A stretch of 64,000 nt of DNA, taken from assembly GCF_001039355.2 (NCBI RefSeq), contig NW_019775436.1, forward strand, positions 413,617-477,616. Reading direction: 5' to 3'. Below are positions 34,398 to 41,200 of this stretch, one piece after another. The position numbers and the translations under genes are program-made. Source of the DNA: Lingula anatina (taxonomy: Eukaryota; Brachiopoda; Lingulata; Lingulida; Lingulidae). Each line of letters begins with the position of its first letter. Within the stretch, counting starts at the first letter, position 1. The notes under the pieces are model-generated. The model saw nothing but the letters and a program-made list of their open reading frames with translations. It did no database searches and was not told where the DNA came from.

Positions 34398-35167
34398 CCA
34401 ACCTTTCTATCACCCTCATCATTCCCGGCTGTTCCTTTTGATGAAGCCGCATCTTTCTTCCCATCAGGACTTTGTTTTCCAGTATCTTGTAGCAAGGAAG
34501 CACTAGGGGTGACTGTATCTCCATAACGACTGCTGTCGAGAACGGATTCTGCGCGTTGCCTGATCTCCTCTCTCAGAGCTCGGCGAAGCTGGCTTGGCAG
34601 GCCGGCAGAGGTGTCTGACTGTCCGGAGGTATCTTTGGCGTTGTCTTTTCTCTCTGTGGTGTTTCCACCCTTTGCTTCGCCATCGCCCTCTTCCTCTTCC
34701 CCCTCCTCGTCCTCGATTTCTTCAAAGATTGTTTCCTCAGTAGGGGGACGCTTTATTAGTTCGTATGTTTTCTGGGGTACTCGGATTTCAATTGGGATTG
34801 TTATGTGCTCCACTTCGATGACGTCATCTGTGACGTCATGATTTTGGTCTTGCGCATTATCTAAAGCAGCAGTGACGTCATTAGAAGATGGTCTGCTGTG
34901 GGTTGGTGTCGTGTAAGGGGAGTATTTTGTCTCGGCGTTGGGGGTGGGTGCCACGGGACGTTTGACGATCTCCGTCGTTTTTATGGCAGACACGTCGATC
35001 TCAATTTCATCGTCTTCCTCTTCGCACTCACCGTTAATTTTATTTTCCTTGAAAACGTGTGTCGTGACGTCAATCTCGCCGCTCTCGCTGGCCAGTGTAT
35101 CTGCTTTGATGGTGAACGTGTCGTTGCCTATATGAAGGTTGATGTCTTTTATGCCAAAGTCCGTCAT
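10034..35167 (-). CDS. DCX-EMAP-like microtubule-associated protein (whole gene, 22 coding exons)
   Basis: Encodes a 1330-residue protein assembled from 22 exons whose phases all match (3993 nt with stop). Domains in order: an acidic, Glu-rich N-terminus (1-255, densest about 148-164); two doublecortin domains (about 340-415 and 464-546); a basic linker with a TPQPARG region (about 590-647); the HELP motif with [14 protein letters not shown] (about 695-713); then tandem WD40 repeats to the C-terminus (about 740-1330). In this family the HELP/WD40 part forms a tandem beta-propeller that binds tubulin, and doublecortin domains bind the microtubule lattice. The arrangement matches Drosophila DCX-EMAP, which is linked to mechanosensory cilia. 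Canonical EMAP/EML proteins have a coiled coil instead of doublecortin domains. A cytoskeletal or ciliary role is inferred from family. The span includes a second copy of some exons (24981-29965), interpreted as a haplotype artefact and left out of the count. Confidence 0.9.
10519..10649 (-). CDS. DCX-EMAP-like exon 21, WD40
   Basis: [18 protein letters not shown], then [17 protein letters not shown]. The LA.GD..G.VRL..YP strand is a strong EML match. Donor GTATGT. Confidence 0.9.
11072..11167 (-). CDS. DCX-EMAP-like exon 20
   Basis: [20 protein letters not shown], then [10 protein letters not shown]. The LG.HVIG.W motif is conserved in EMLs and is completed by the W of exon 21. Acceptor TTTCAG, donor GTGCGA. 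Confidence 0.88.
11432..11519 (-). CDS. DCX-EMAP-like exon 19, WD40
   Basis: [17 protein letters not shown], then [10 protein letters not shown]...V..LDWS is the standard EML blade start. Acceptor ATTCAG, donor GTGAGT. Confidence 0.9.
11972..12075 (-). CDS. DCX-EMAP-like exon 18, WD40
   Basis: [20 protein letters not shown]. The LA.G..D..IY.FD strand is typical. Acceptor TTTCAG, donor GTAATT. Confidence 0.9.
12149..12184. repeat. (GA)n microsatellite
   Basis: An uninterrupted GA run, about 18 units, in intron 17 of the DCX-EMAP-like gene. Confidence 0.95.
12371..12508 (-). CDS. DCX-EMAP-like exon 17, WD40
   Basis: [20 protein letters not shown], then [11 protein letters not shown]. Acceptor CCATAG, donor GTTTGT. 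Confidence 0.9.
12567..12605. repeat. (AAAT)n microsatellite
   Basis: About nine tetranucleotide units in intron 16 of the DCX-EMAP-like gene, near the exon 17 acceptor. The remainder of this intron up to 13550 shows no other recognisable feature. Confidence 0.9.
13553..13801. mobile_element. Foldback element abutting the exon 16 donor
   Basis: Arms of about 35 bp: GGGTCTTTAACCCCCCTTTG then CACTGGACGGCGTCC at the left, and GGACGCCGTCCAGTG then TAAAGGGGATTTTAATAAGACC at the right. It has no coding capacity. The right end stops 3 bp from exon 16, so its terminal bases form the intron start GTAGGTCTTATT. Confidence 0.7.
13805..13955 (-). CDS. DCX-EMAP-like exon 16, WD40
   Basis: [20 protein letters not shown], then [10 protein letters not shown] and ACWAS. 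GH...W.A..P and TAGHD.....W are WD40 signatures. The donor GTAGGTCTTATT overlaps the end of a foldback element. Confidence 0.9.
14382..14519 (-). CDS. DCX-EMAP-like exon 15, WD40
   Basis: [13 protein letters not shown], then [15 protein letters not shown]. The FVGTT.N.IL strand opens the second propeller in EML proteins. Acceptor TTTAG, donor GTGTGT. Confidence 0.88.
15172..15285 (-). CDS. DCX-EMAP-like exon 14, WD40
   Basis: [20 protein letters not shown], then [11 protein letters not shown]. The VFALCM...LSGAGD pattern is the conserved EML blade. Acceptor TTGTAG, donor GTAAGA. Confidence 0.9.
15488..15646 (-). CDS. DCX-EMAP-like exon 13, WD40
   Basis: [20 protein letters not shown], then [13 protein letters not shown] complete WD strand set; phase 0. 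Acceptor ATCAG, donor GTAGGG. Confidence 0.9.
15880..15952 (-). tRNA. tRNA-Thr (anticodon AGT)
   Basis: A 73-nt tRNA with a perfect 7-bp acceptor stem (GGCCTTG/CAAGGCC), A box TGGCTTAGTTGG, anticodon stem-loop CCTGT-CTAGTAA-ACAGG with AGT, and B box GTTCGAATC. A run of at least 9 T follows as Pol III terminator. It is intronic, between exons 12 and 13 of the DCX-EMAP-like gene and in the same orientation. Confidence 0.96.
16108..16172. repeat. (TA)n(GA)n microsatellite
   Basis: A TA run followed by a GA run ending about 20 bp from exon 12, in the intron next to its 5' splice site. Confidence 0.95.
16194..16352 (-). CDS. DCX-EMAP-like exon 12, WD40
   Basis: [20 protein letters not shown], then [14 protein letters not shown] and KKSGFFK. 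Matches the blade in EMLs that ends in an FW pair and a basic loop. Acceptor TTTCAG, donor GTAAGT. Confidence 0.9.
16820..16901 (+). tRNA. tRNA-Ser (anticodon AGA)
   Basis: An 82-nt tRNA with acceptor stem GCAGTCG/CGACTGC, A box TGGCCGAGTGG, anticodon loop CTAGAAA (AGA), a long variable arm and B box GGTTCGAATCC. A TTTTT terminator follows. It lies in the intron between exons 11 and 12 of the DCX-EMAP-like gene, on the opposite strand. Confidence 0.96.
17309..17570. mobile_element. Long foldback element in the exon 11-12 intron
   Basis: Inverted arms of about 70 bp: left with AATGAATCTATCGTACTAGC and GGGGACTCTCGCTGAATG, right with CATTCAGCGAGAGTCCCC and GACAGATTCATTGTGAACCC. The inner arm resembles the GGGGAGTCTCACTAGATT core of the Harbinger-like family, but the termini differ. 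It lies 80 bp from the exon 11 donor. Confidence 0.65.
17650..17691 (-). CDS. DCX-EMAP-like exon 11 (42-nt exon)
   Basis: [14 protein letters not shown], 14 codons, acceptor TTATAG, donor GTAAGT. It is an acidic loop between blades. Phase 0 at both ends, so skipping would keep the frame; possible alternative cassette exon. Confidence 0.75.
18150..18245 (-). CDS. DCX-EMAP-like exon 10, WD40
   Basis: [20 protein letters not shown], then [12 protein letters not shown]; phase 0 at both ends. Acceptor CCCGTAG, donor GTAAGA. Confidence 0.88.
18977..19078 (-). CDS. DCX-EMAP-like exon 9, WD40
   Basis: [20 protein letters not shown], then LSSLDFSAE. The VWD strand and the [10 protein letters not shown] segment are typical of EML first-propeller blades. 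Acceptor TTTCAG, donor GTAAGA. Confidence 0.9.
19460..19529 (-). CDS. DCX-EMAP-like exon 8, WD40
   Basis: [20 protein letters not shown]: the HP and YVATAQ strand of the first propeller blade. Phases fit both neighbours. Confidence 0.88.
19655..19804 (-). CDS. DCX-EMAP-like exon 7, HELP motif and first WD repeat
   Basis: [20 protein letters not shown], then [11 protein letters not shown] and [11 protein letters not shown]. This is the hallmark HELP-to-WD transition of EMAP/EML proteins. Acceptor GTTAAG with a CTTAAC branch-point-like motif upstream; donor GTTAGT. Confidence 0.9.
20235..20313 (-). CDS. DCX-EMAP-like exon 6, start of HELP motif
   Basis: [11 protein letters not shown] followed by PDKKLKLDW. 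Acceptor TTTCCAG. The donor is GT/GTATCC, chosen because GT plus the T of exon 7 makes the Val of DWV-YGYRG, restoring the conserved HELP sequence. A CT/GT microsatellite follows in the intron. Confidence 0.85.
20345..20710. repeat. GCAGACCTCCGCCAAG dispersed repeat, copy 1
   Basis: It starts with CTCGGAGAGGGCAGACCTCCGCCAAGG and has an internal segment GGTGATCGGGATCACTACCAAAA. The degraded far end is near TCCTCCACCCTTATCGGAGG. A related, more complete copy is at 55395-55675. The superfamily is not recognised. Confidence 0.5.
20761..20838. mobile_element. 78-bp mariner-like miniature element
   Basis: Near-perfect inverted repeat: CAGGGTGGTCCATAAAAAAA at the left pairs with TTTTTTATGGACCACCCTG at the right, extending to CGACCTATTTT, with a loop of about 18 bp. 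It is flanked by TA on both sides (20759-20760 and 20839-20840), the Tc1/mariner target duplication. No transposase. Confidence 0.85.
20941..21030 (-). CDS. DCX-EMAP-like exon 5
   Basis: Codons about 648-677: [30 protein letters not shown] basic segment leads into the HELP region. Acceptor TTCTAG, donor GTGAGC. Confidence 0.85.
21158..21408. mobile_element. Harbinger-like foldback element near exon 4 donor
   Basis: Ends CTGGGTTCCCA and TGGGAATGGTCCC. Inner inverted arms are GGGGAGTCTCACTAAATTG and CAATTTAGTGAGACTC, with CGGCTTAAATGTCTGTCA and TGACAGACATTTAAAGTCGG. The right end is 16 bp from exon 4 of the DCX-EMAP-like gene. Confidence 0.8.
21425..21595 (-). CDS. DCX-EMAP-like exon 4, basic linker
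   Basis: Codons about 591-647: [22 protein letters not shown], then [21 protein letters not shown]. It is rich in Ser, Pro, Arg and Lys, as expected of a flexible microtubule-binding linker. Acceptor TTCAG, donor GTACGA. A Harbinger-like foldback element ends about 15 bp inside the following intron. Confidence 0.85.
22011..22058. repeat. (ATT)n microsatellite at exon 3 donor
   Basis: About 15 ATT units running directly into the exon 3 donor. On the minus strand the intron begins GTAATAATAAT. Confidence 0.95.
22059..22263 (-). CDS. DCX-EMAP-like exon 3, end of doublecortin domain 2
   Basis: Codons about 523-590. [24 protein letters not shown] completes the second doublecortin domain, followed by a Ser/Asn-rich linker. 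The acceptor is CATAG and the donor is GTAATAATAAT. An (AAT)n microsatellite starts at the donor itself. Confidence 0.88.
24526..24690. mobile_element. GATCCGCGGATC foldback family, copy in first haplotype
   Basis: Ends GCATTCAGAACAGCGGACAA and GTCCACTGTTCTGAATGC, with inner arms CTGATCCGCGGATCAAATAT and ATATTTGATCCGCGGATC. Non-coding. The allelic copy is at 30039-30204, where 24 extra bases precede the left end. Confidence 0.75.
24750..24923. mobile_element. CAGGCCCGTAGCCAG foldback element, first haplotype only
   Basis: Starts CAGGCCCGTAGCCAG and ends CTGGCTACGGGCCTG; inner arms include AAAAGGTCCACT and its partner. It is absent from the allelic site in the other block (about 30260), so it is a polymorphic insertion. 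Confidence 0.8.
24981..25781 (-). CDS. DCX-EMAP-like exon 2, duplicate copy (first haplotype)
   Basis: An 801-nt exon, same length and phase as the one at 30519-31319 and differing by only a few substitutions. Its donor is GTAGGTGTCC with no transposon. Both copies could be spliced in frame to give a doubled doublecortin pair, but the surrounding block structure points to an unmerged second allele. The last codons continue directly into exon 3 (RK-VQSFSQL). Confidence 0.85.
26092..26171. mobile_element. CAGGCCCGTAGCCAG family, half copy (haplotype 1)
   Basis: Family motif GTAAAAAGTCCACTTTTGCA and terminus CTGGCTACGGGCCTG; the left terminus is missing. The allelic copy is at 31630-31709. Confidence 0.6.
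26935..27100. mobile_element. Degraded relative of the CAGGCCCGTAGCCAG family (haplotype 1)
   Basis: A G-tract, then GGAAAAGGTCCAATTTTAATC and a degenerate end TTGACTACAGGCCAG. Its allele is at 32474-32650. Confidence 0.4.
27443..27496 (-). CDS. Alternative first coding exon, first haplotype copy
   Basis: Reads [18 protein letters not shown] to a GTATGG donor. It is the allele of 32986-33039, with the same frame, length and donor. Confidence 0.45.
28388..29179. mobile_element. Nested CAGGGGCGGATCC-type elements around the N gap
   Basis: CAGGGGCGGATCCAAG at 28388, CCGCCACTG at 28884-28892 and CCGCCCCTG at 29171-29179 are inverted termini typical of hAT-like miniature elements, with G/C homopolymers next to the 297-N gap. 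The other haplotype has only one terminus (33944) and a shortened interior. Confidence 0.5.
28571..28867. other. Assembly gap (297 N)
   Basis: A run of N flanked by a C homopolymer on both sides. ORFs spanning it are meaningless. Confidence 0.99.
29570..29965 (-). CDS. DCX-EMAP-like exon 1, truncated duplicate copy
   Basis: It matches the 3' 132 codons of exon 1 (ending EGDRK, donor GTTGGG) and stops at the single N at 29966 with no splice site. The remaining 5' part of the exon exists only in the other copy (to 35167). It is a contig end, not a biological pseudogene. Confidence 0.75.
30039..30204. mobile_element. GATCCGCGGATC foldback family, copy in second haplotype
   Basis: Same element as 24526-24690, with ends GCATTCAGAACAGCGGACAA and CTGTTCTGAATGC. 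Confidence 0.7.
30314..30514. mobile_element. Harbinger-like element at the exon 2 donor (second haplotype only)
   Basis: 201 bp with ends GGGCGTATTCCCA and TGGGAATGGGGTC, flanked by TTA (30311-30313 and 30515-30517). The empty allele at 24974-24980 reads ACACCTACC, so the 3-bp target duplication is directly visible; TTA/TAA is typical of PIF/Harbinger. It sits 4 bp from exon 2. Confidence 0.9.
30519..31319 (-). CDS. DCX-EMAP-like exon 2, doublecortin domains (second haplotype copy)
   Basis: A 267-codon exon, phase 0 at both ends. It runs from [11 protein letters not shown] through an acidic stretch ([18 protein letters not shown]) to doublecortin domain 1 ([55 protein letters not shown]) and most of domain 2 ([39 protein letters not shown]). 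The donor reads GTAAGACC because a transposon ends 4 bp inside the intron. Confidence 0.9.
31630..31709. mobile_element. CAGGCCCGTAGCCAG family, half copy (haplotype 2)
   Basis: Allele of 26092-26171, ending CTGGCTACGGGCCTG. Confidence 0.6.
32986..33039 (-). CDS. Alternative first coding exon of the DCX-EMAP-like gene (second haplotype copy)
   Basis: Reads [18 protein letters not shown] and ends at a GTATGG donor in phase 0, so it joins in frame to exon 2 (NYLNRRQ). The sequence upstream of the ATG lacks a polypyrimidine tract and a good acceptor, so this is more likely a first exon with its own promoter than an internal exon. It would give an isoform of about 1093 residues without the acidic N-terminus. 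The allelic copy at 27443-27496 keeps the frame with one substitution (L to H). Confidence 0.5.
34339..34393. repeat. (TA)n microsatellite beside the exon 1 donor, one haplotype only
   Basis: About 27 TA units, 9 bp inside the intron after exon 1. The other copy has ATGAATTGATAATTCATAT at the same place. Confidence 0.9.
34403..35167 (-). CDS. DCX-EMAP-like exon 1 (start codon)
   Basis: Codons 1-255, starting ATG ([14 protein letters not shown]) and ending EGDRK before a GTTGGG donor, phase 0. The region is acidic and probably disordered, with GEEEEGDGE near residue 160, and has no recognised domain. The TTTCATAG acceptor 16 bp upstream of the ATG implies a 5' UTR intron, so the true first exon lies further right. 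A truncated allelic copy is at 29570-29965. Confidence 0.8.
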
Positions 35168-35183
35168 TTTGAACGTTTTTGGT
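35168..35183 (-). other. 5' UTR part of exon 1 with upstream acceptor
   Basis: On the minus strand TTTCATAG precedes ACCAAAAACGTTCAAA and then ATG. This is a good 3' splice site, so transcription probably starts in an unseen non-coding exon further upstream, in the 35.2-38 kb interval. Confidence 0.45.
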
Positions 35184-38181
35184 CTATGAAAACAATATCG
35201 ATTTTTTTTTTCACCCGAGCAATTGATGAAATCTGCTTTTCGAGGAAATACTTTCTTCTGTCCGTTGTCACGTGTTAGGCCTATTCAAAACGCGCTGTCA
35301 GACAGCGTCATCACTTTGCCTTCATGAAATATTGTGGTCCTCAACAGTGCAAAACTAACATAACAATGAATTATAAATCCACTTATTTAAAACAAATATT
35401 AATAAATAAACGCACCAGTATTCAAATCGAAGAAATGAGAATGTCTGGATAATAAATCACCGTTGCCACTTTCACGAACGTTCCTTTGAATAATTACTGA
35501 CATAGGAAACACTGCGTCAAAACGGTATACCTTTATGTTAAAGCCCATTCATATTTTTATATATTATGATTGAACAAGTTTTGCAGTTGCTATGGTGTAT
35601 CATGTAAACGCGTTGATAAGGTTGACAAAATAGCACAACATCGAGTGTATTTATATCCAGAGCAGAAGTTGTTTTTCGGGAGGTTTGTGATAGGTTATCG
35701 GTGGCAAAGTGATCCTAATGTCCATTGGAATAAACAAATCGAATGCGTGGGGTAATCTACGCACTTCAGTCATCCTTAATTGCAAATTAGGCACGAGTGG
35801 ATCAAAACATAAGCTAGGTTAATGAAGAAAGAAGGACGCATTGTACGGAAGTATAAGCAATACCGGTAGTTGCACAGTGCAGCTGTTCAGGATACGAAGT
35901 GACGTCAGAGAAACAGAACCACCCGATGCAAACCGACCACTTTAAAACCGTACAGGGATCTAACGGTGCGATTTGGTACGGTTTGGAACATTGATTCAAC
36001 TAGTCAAAATTCTAATTTCAAGAGGGGAATATTAGTGTAATTTTTTTCAGAAAGCGAAGGGGGGGGGGCGTCAGGACCCTCCTGAACTGCATTTCGAATA
36101 CCGATTACAAACAAATCTATGCATTCTGTTTGGCCGCTGTTATGATGACACGGTTTTAGACAAAACAGGATGCTTTGTTCGGGTGATTGCGCATTGCGGC
36201 TGTTGCGCCAACACATTCCAAAAATATTCTTGAGACACAACTAACACAATCAAAAAATGATTGCAGTACGTCCAGTTTACGCTATTGTTTAGACTGTTGA
36301 CAGTGAGATAAAAGAGTTGTTTACGCTATTGTTTAGACTGTTGACAGTGAGATAAAAGAGTTGTTTACGCTATTGTTTAGACTGTTGACAGTGAGATAAG
36401 AGTTCTCCCCATCTACATCTCGAAAGGTACAGATTTTGTATTATTATCGGCATTTCTCTCGATTCGACTTATCTCCGATCTAGATTTAAAGTCAAATATG
36501 AAATAAGGACAGGGACAATCTAGGGCAATTAATCAATATTTCTGGTACAGCGATCAGTAATATTTTAAACCTAGATGACGTTTGCATTTAGGTTCATCAA
36601 TATGCCTTTGTAGACTACTTAGTAAAGTACACCGACACTTATGCACTCAACACAAGTGGATCTGAAATATGCCAGGTCTTACTTGAATATCGCGTTTAGA
36701 TAGTAGAAATGGATAAAATAGATTTATTTCCAAAAATGAGAAAATATATTAAAAAGATAATAAATAAATGGATGCTAAGGACTTCATCCAAATGAAAAAT
36801 AAACTATTGATATGTAAATGCGCCCATGTTATCTCCCATATCAAGTCAATGCCCTCATTATACCCCTATGCCGACCCGTTCAATTAACTAAACTCCTACA
36901 ATTTTAATGAAAACTGTTTCAGATACAAAATTCTGTTATAATGGGTCTACGCTATGTATTTTCCTATGTTACTGTCGATTTTAAAAGCCCGAAGAGTTGC
37001 AAACAGGTTGCGTAACATAACGGTAGCCGCATCCATTTCGCACACAGCATATAACACGTCTACGTAATGAAGCCGTTAATGTCTTGCTTAATTAGTTGTT
37101 ATATTTCGTTTCTCCCTCACTCTTGTTTACCTATTTTCTCCACCTGTTTATTATGAGCCTCAGTTTATTATAACGGCGAGCAAAACGTGCTCTAGGCCTA
37201 TTTGTTCATGATAGAGCCTTGAGGGAAATGATTTATGCACCTCACATAGTCTAACAGCGAGAAGTTTTGTAACGCATGGTAGTGTCCAATCTTTCACAAA
37301 GCGATCCCCTACACAACCTGGATATTAAGCATTGAAGGTAAAGCATGTTGTCCCCTTCTTCGTCGAGTATGGCATTCAAACAAGTAAGTTAGAGGTGGGA
37401 GGAGTGTTTACCATTGATTTAGTTTTTTTAAAAAATATATTATAATCACATTACAGTTATTAATTGATATAAAACCGTATTCTTATTGTTGTGGAGTCTT
37501 CTTATTTCTAGTTTTCAAAACTAGTTTTTTTCGAAGTTCCCTGGCCTTTTTTCCCCCGCAAAATTTTTGGGGCGATTTTCCGAACCTATATCATAGTTAA
37601 ATGGAGGCACCCAAAATCGAGTTGTAGTTGGAAATGAATAATTTATCAACGCCGTCGATACACTCTTTCATATTAAATGTGCTCATTAGAAAAGAATTTT
37701 GACGTTAAATCTACCTCAGGCAGCTCAAGTTACATGCTTTTCTGAATCTTATAAAATAAATTATTGATCGCGTTGACCTGTTGAAGGCAGCGCAACTGAC
37801 CCCAGGTGGCAGGGCAATCGATAAGTGCTAGTAAGTAAAAGTGATATGTGAAAACCTCACCTGCATTTAGGAAGAGCTTCCGCTGTTCCTTTGAAGAGAC
37901 ATGTGATGCTTGATATTATTCAGATAGCATTATTATTGCTGTTGACTTGTTTGTATGCATGCATGGGGGAAAATAAAACAGGCTAAAATAATTAAAATTT
38001 TTGAAATTGATACACCTGTTTCCTTACGTTCCCCACTCCGCGGGCACATGCATGTTTACATTGGTCTACGGTAAGTTACACTGCGGCTGCTAAGCGCGAG
38101 TGGATTTTACCCCAACACTGAGAGAAAATGACGTGAGATTCAGCCTTGGAGACAACCGATCTTTTGCACAGGACGCATAGA
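35184..38181. promoter_or_regulatory. Divergent intergenic region between the DCX-EMAP-like and PDE9A-like genes
   Basis: About 3 kb between head-to-head genes, expected to hold both promoters and at least one non-coding exon of the minus-strand gene. It contains a 44-bp tandem repeat (36275-36404) and a degraded G-rich transposon remnant (36001-36075). A splice-donor-like CTACGGTAAGTT (38067-38078) and an acceptor-like TTTTGCACAG (38162-38171) could bound a short 5' UTR intron of the plus-strand gene. No clear TATA box was identified. Confidence 0.35.
36275..36404. repeat. Three tandem copies of a 44-bp unit
   Basis: The unit starts GTTTACGCTATTGTTTAGAC and contains TGTTGACAGTGAGATAA. Starts are 36275, 36319 and 36363. 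The first two are identical as read and the third lacks two bases near its end. Confidence 0.9.
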
Positions 38182-38269
38182 ATGGCAACCAAGGTGATCT
38201 ATTTCACCGTTGCCGGGAAAGAAGAACAGGCAGAATTCCGAAGCACGGATAACCAAGACGATGTCAGAG
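38182..38269 (+). CDS. PDE9A-like exon 1 (start codon)
   Basis: [20 protein letters not shown], then STDNQDDVR, donor GTAAGG, ending with one base of the next codon (G plus AT gives Asp). The ATG is the first in frame after upstream sequence with a splice-acceptor-like TTTTGCACAG. Confidence 0.75.
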
Positions 38270-41200
38270 GTAAGGCCAACATTTACTTGAACTTGCATGT
38301 AGAATTTCACAACTTGGCTAAGATCGGCATTTATATAATTACGGGACTAGTGTAATATTTGTTTATTGCCAAGGGTACAAGGAAAACACAAGTCAACGCA
38401 ATGAAGAACAAGGATAACTATATGGGAAGGAATGACCCAGAACGAAATTGACAACCCCGCAATCTAGTACATGTATAAGCTCTCTAGTAACGGGGTCAGA
38501 TTATGGTAATTTCCCGTATAACATGTACTAGTTGTACCACTGCTTACATTCTAGTTACTGCTGCCAATGTTTCTCTCTCTCCTCCATCCCCCTCTCTTTC
38601 ACTGTGCGGTTATGTGTGTTTACATGTCATATTACCAACTTAGCACAAACTTTCATGCTTATATAAGCGCACATTTTTGATTTGTGCAGTTTATGATAGT
38701 AGTGCTAAAACAAATACTTATACCTCACAAAACGTAAATAGCAGCTTATAGCGTTAGCACATGTGAAACCGCATGCTAATTACTGTACATACCAACTGAG
38801 ACAGTTAGCAGGCTTTTAAGGTCACTCTTTACCCTCTTATATTAATATATGCTAACCAGTACCTTCAGTCAATGCGTTTGGCATATGGGGTTTGCTAATT
38901 TGGGCCTGCCTGGCCTGCCTTCTTAAAAAACCAATGACCGTGACAACTTTGACTTTGGTAACCCAGTCAGGTGGGAGGCAAGTCCTTTGCCTCTTTTAAA
39001 CGATGCTGAACTACTTATGGCCCAAAGAGCAAGTTATTAGCATTGATTCTGATCAGTTGAAGTCAATTAAGCAATGTGCATAGGTGGAAATTATGGTTTT
39101 AACCAAGCCAATGTAGTGTCGATGGAAGAAATTCACCCCTAACAACATGCATATAGCTGCTACACTGTTCAAATACAGCATTTTCAGCCCCACATACACG
39201 CATTATATTTGGACTATTGATCCTTTTGTGTTCTGCTGTTATCTTGTTGTTAATCATTTGGTTTCTAATTATTTGAGCTGTGCTATACTGTTAATTGGCT
39301 TCCTTGCACGTGATGTTTAAGCTGCTCGAAATGAACATGCTTGTTATGACCAGGGTGAAAAAGTTTCATTGCTTTGGCACATTTCTTAAGGTAGGACTGC
39401 AGGTTGGAGATTTAATCTTAAATTAAAGGCCTTACCTTTTTTATTCCTGTTGCATTCATTTAATGTATCTTCAAAACATCTAATTATGCTTGAAACAAAA
39501 CTCCAAGTTCATCGCGTGATGTAATTTTGGGCAAGTTTTTAGTGGGTCGCCATATTTGATCTGCGGACTAGTTAGTCCACTGTTCTGAATGTGGCTTAAA
39601 AGACAGCTGGATGATTGCCTGGCTAATGCTCTACCCCCCCCCCCCCCATATTATCCTCTTATCTGCTTTCTCTGAATTACGCAGTAATCATAATAGATCA
39701 TAACCAGTTTAAGGTTTTCCTTGTAGACCCCAGGCAAAAAATAAAAGGTAAAGATTCATTGAGCAATAAGCAGAGTTCCTAGCTATGCAAAGTCAGAAGG
39801 ATTTACTTGCGTGCAGAAATAATTGGTTCTATCAAACGGTTTCATACTTTTTTTTTTTTTTTTTATAGAATTGACATCATTAGTCTGGTGGTCTTTGGTA
39901 GAGAGTTATTACACACAGGATTTGAAAAAAAATTTTTTTCTCTGTTCATGATAAAAAACGTCCACGAGTTAATTTTTATCAGATTTTCACCTCAGTAAAT
40001 TTTTGTTAACATTTTTAATGACTTTTGTTTTATCATTATAATATATGATGACATTGGGCGATTAGAAGCCATTACTGATTAGCAAATACTCCATTTTTGA
40101 ACTGTAGTTGACTTTTTCACCTCAGCGTATGCCTGTTGGTCTACCTGCATTTTACCCTGTTTTCAACATGTTCGAGACATTTCTATGACAGTGCAGCATA
40201 TTTCTTTAGTGAAACCAAATCTCTCATACATTGATTTCTTACTTAAATTTCAGAGGTGTTTATCCAGTTAGATATGCCACATATAATGAATTTGAAATAA
40301 ATCTTTCTTCCTATCAGGCGACATTTTATTTTCATTTTTTTAATGGGACGAAAGAAACGATCCGAATACAGAGAGAGTTAGGTCAAGTTGCACTTCAGCA
40401 CTTCTCACTGGCATGCATACAGCTGTGAAAAATAATTGAATGAAACCATGGTTAGCAACCGTGCCATTAAAATGAGTGACCCCGTTTTTTTTAGCGAAAG
40501 AATTTGGAATTAGGTTAATAGGAGGTGGTATTTTTTTGAATTAATAATGAAGGTTTAAAATTATAGCACACACCTGAGGAAGGAGAAGGCAAGAGTCAGA
40601 AGAGGAGGATGGGGGGGGGGGGGGCGGAAGGGGAAGCAAGCATTTCCCATTTGCAGTATGAATCATGCTTATGCGAGTAAAGTATTTTTGTCTTATTTTC
40701 AATATTAACTCACTTTATAAAAAAGGATTGAAGTGAGTTTTTATCTTCCTGCTTCATAAGCTATAAATAAAAAACTATGATGAATCTTTTGATCAGTGAT
40801 TTACTAGAAAGTAGCATTCTCTTTTATTTTTGTCTGATAAAAAAAAGCAGCTCCAGACGGTTGAACCAATGCCAAAATCTTTCTGTCCACTTTCTGCCCT
40901 TTGAGGGAACCAGTTTTGAAGGACATACTCTGTGGTTCAAAGCAGAAAAAATGGCCAATAACTGTAGCAATTTCCAAAATTTCACTGAGCTGGCTTCAGT
41001 TTTTTTGTAATTAGGTATTGGGGCCGATTGAAGTCAGGTTGCAGGTATTAATGTTGCAGGCTGCCAATGCTGTGAAAAATGTCAATTATTTCTGCATACA
41101 CTAACACTGGCAGCATATTTTTATTCGTTTCCTAAAGGTATGATTGTTTCTGCTTTTCATATGAATTATTGATACACAGTTTATGTTCTATGGGCAAGGA

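Larger units (their letters stand above)
29967..34798. repeat. Second copy of the near-identical block (probable haplotype 2)
   Basis: Begins immediately after the single N, at the intronic position matching about 24479, and runs on past 34798 into unique sequence with the rest of exon 1. It lacks the sequence around the N gap and gains a 201-bp Harbinger-like element and a TA microsatellite. Confidence 0.85.
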
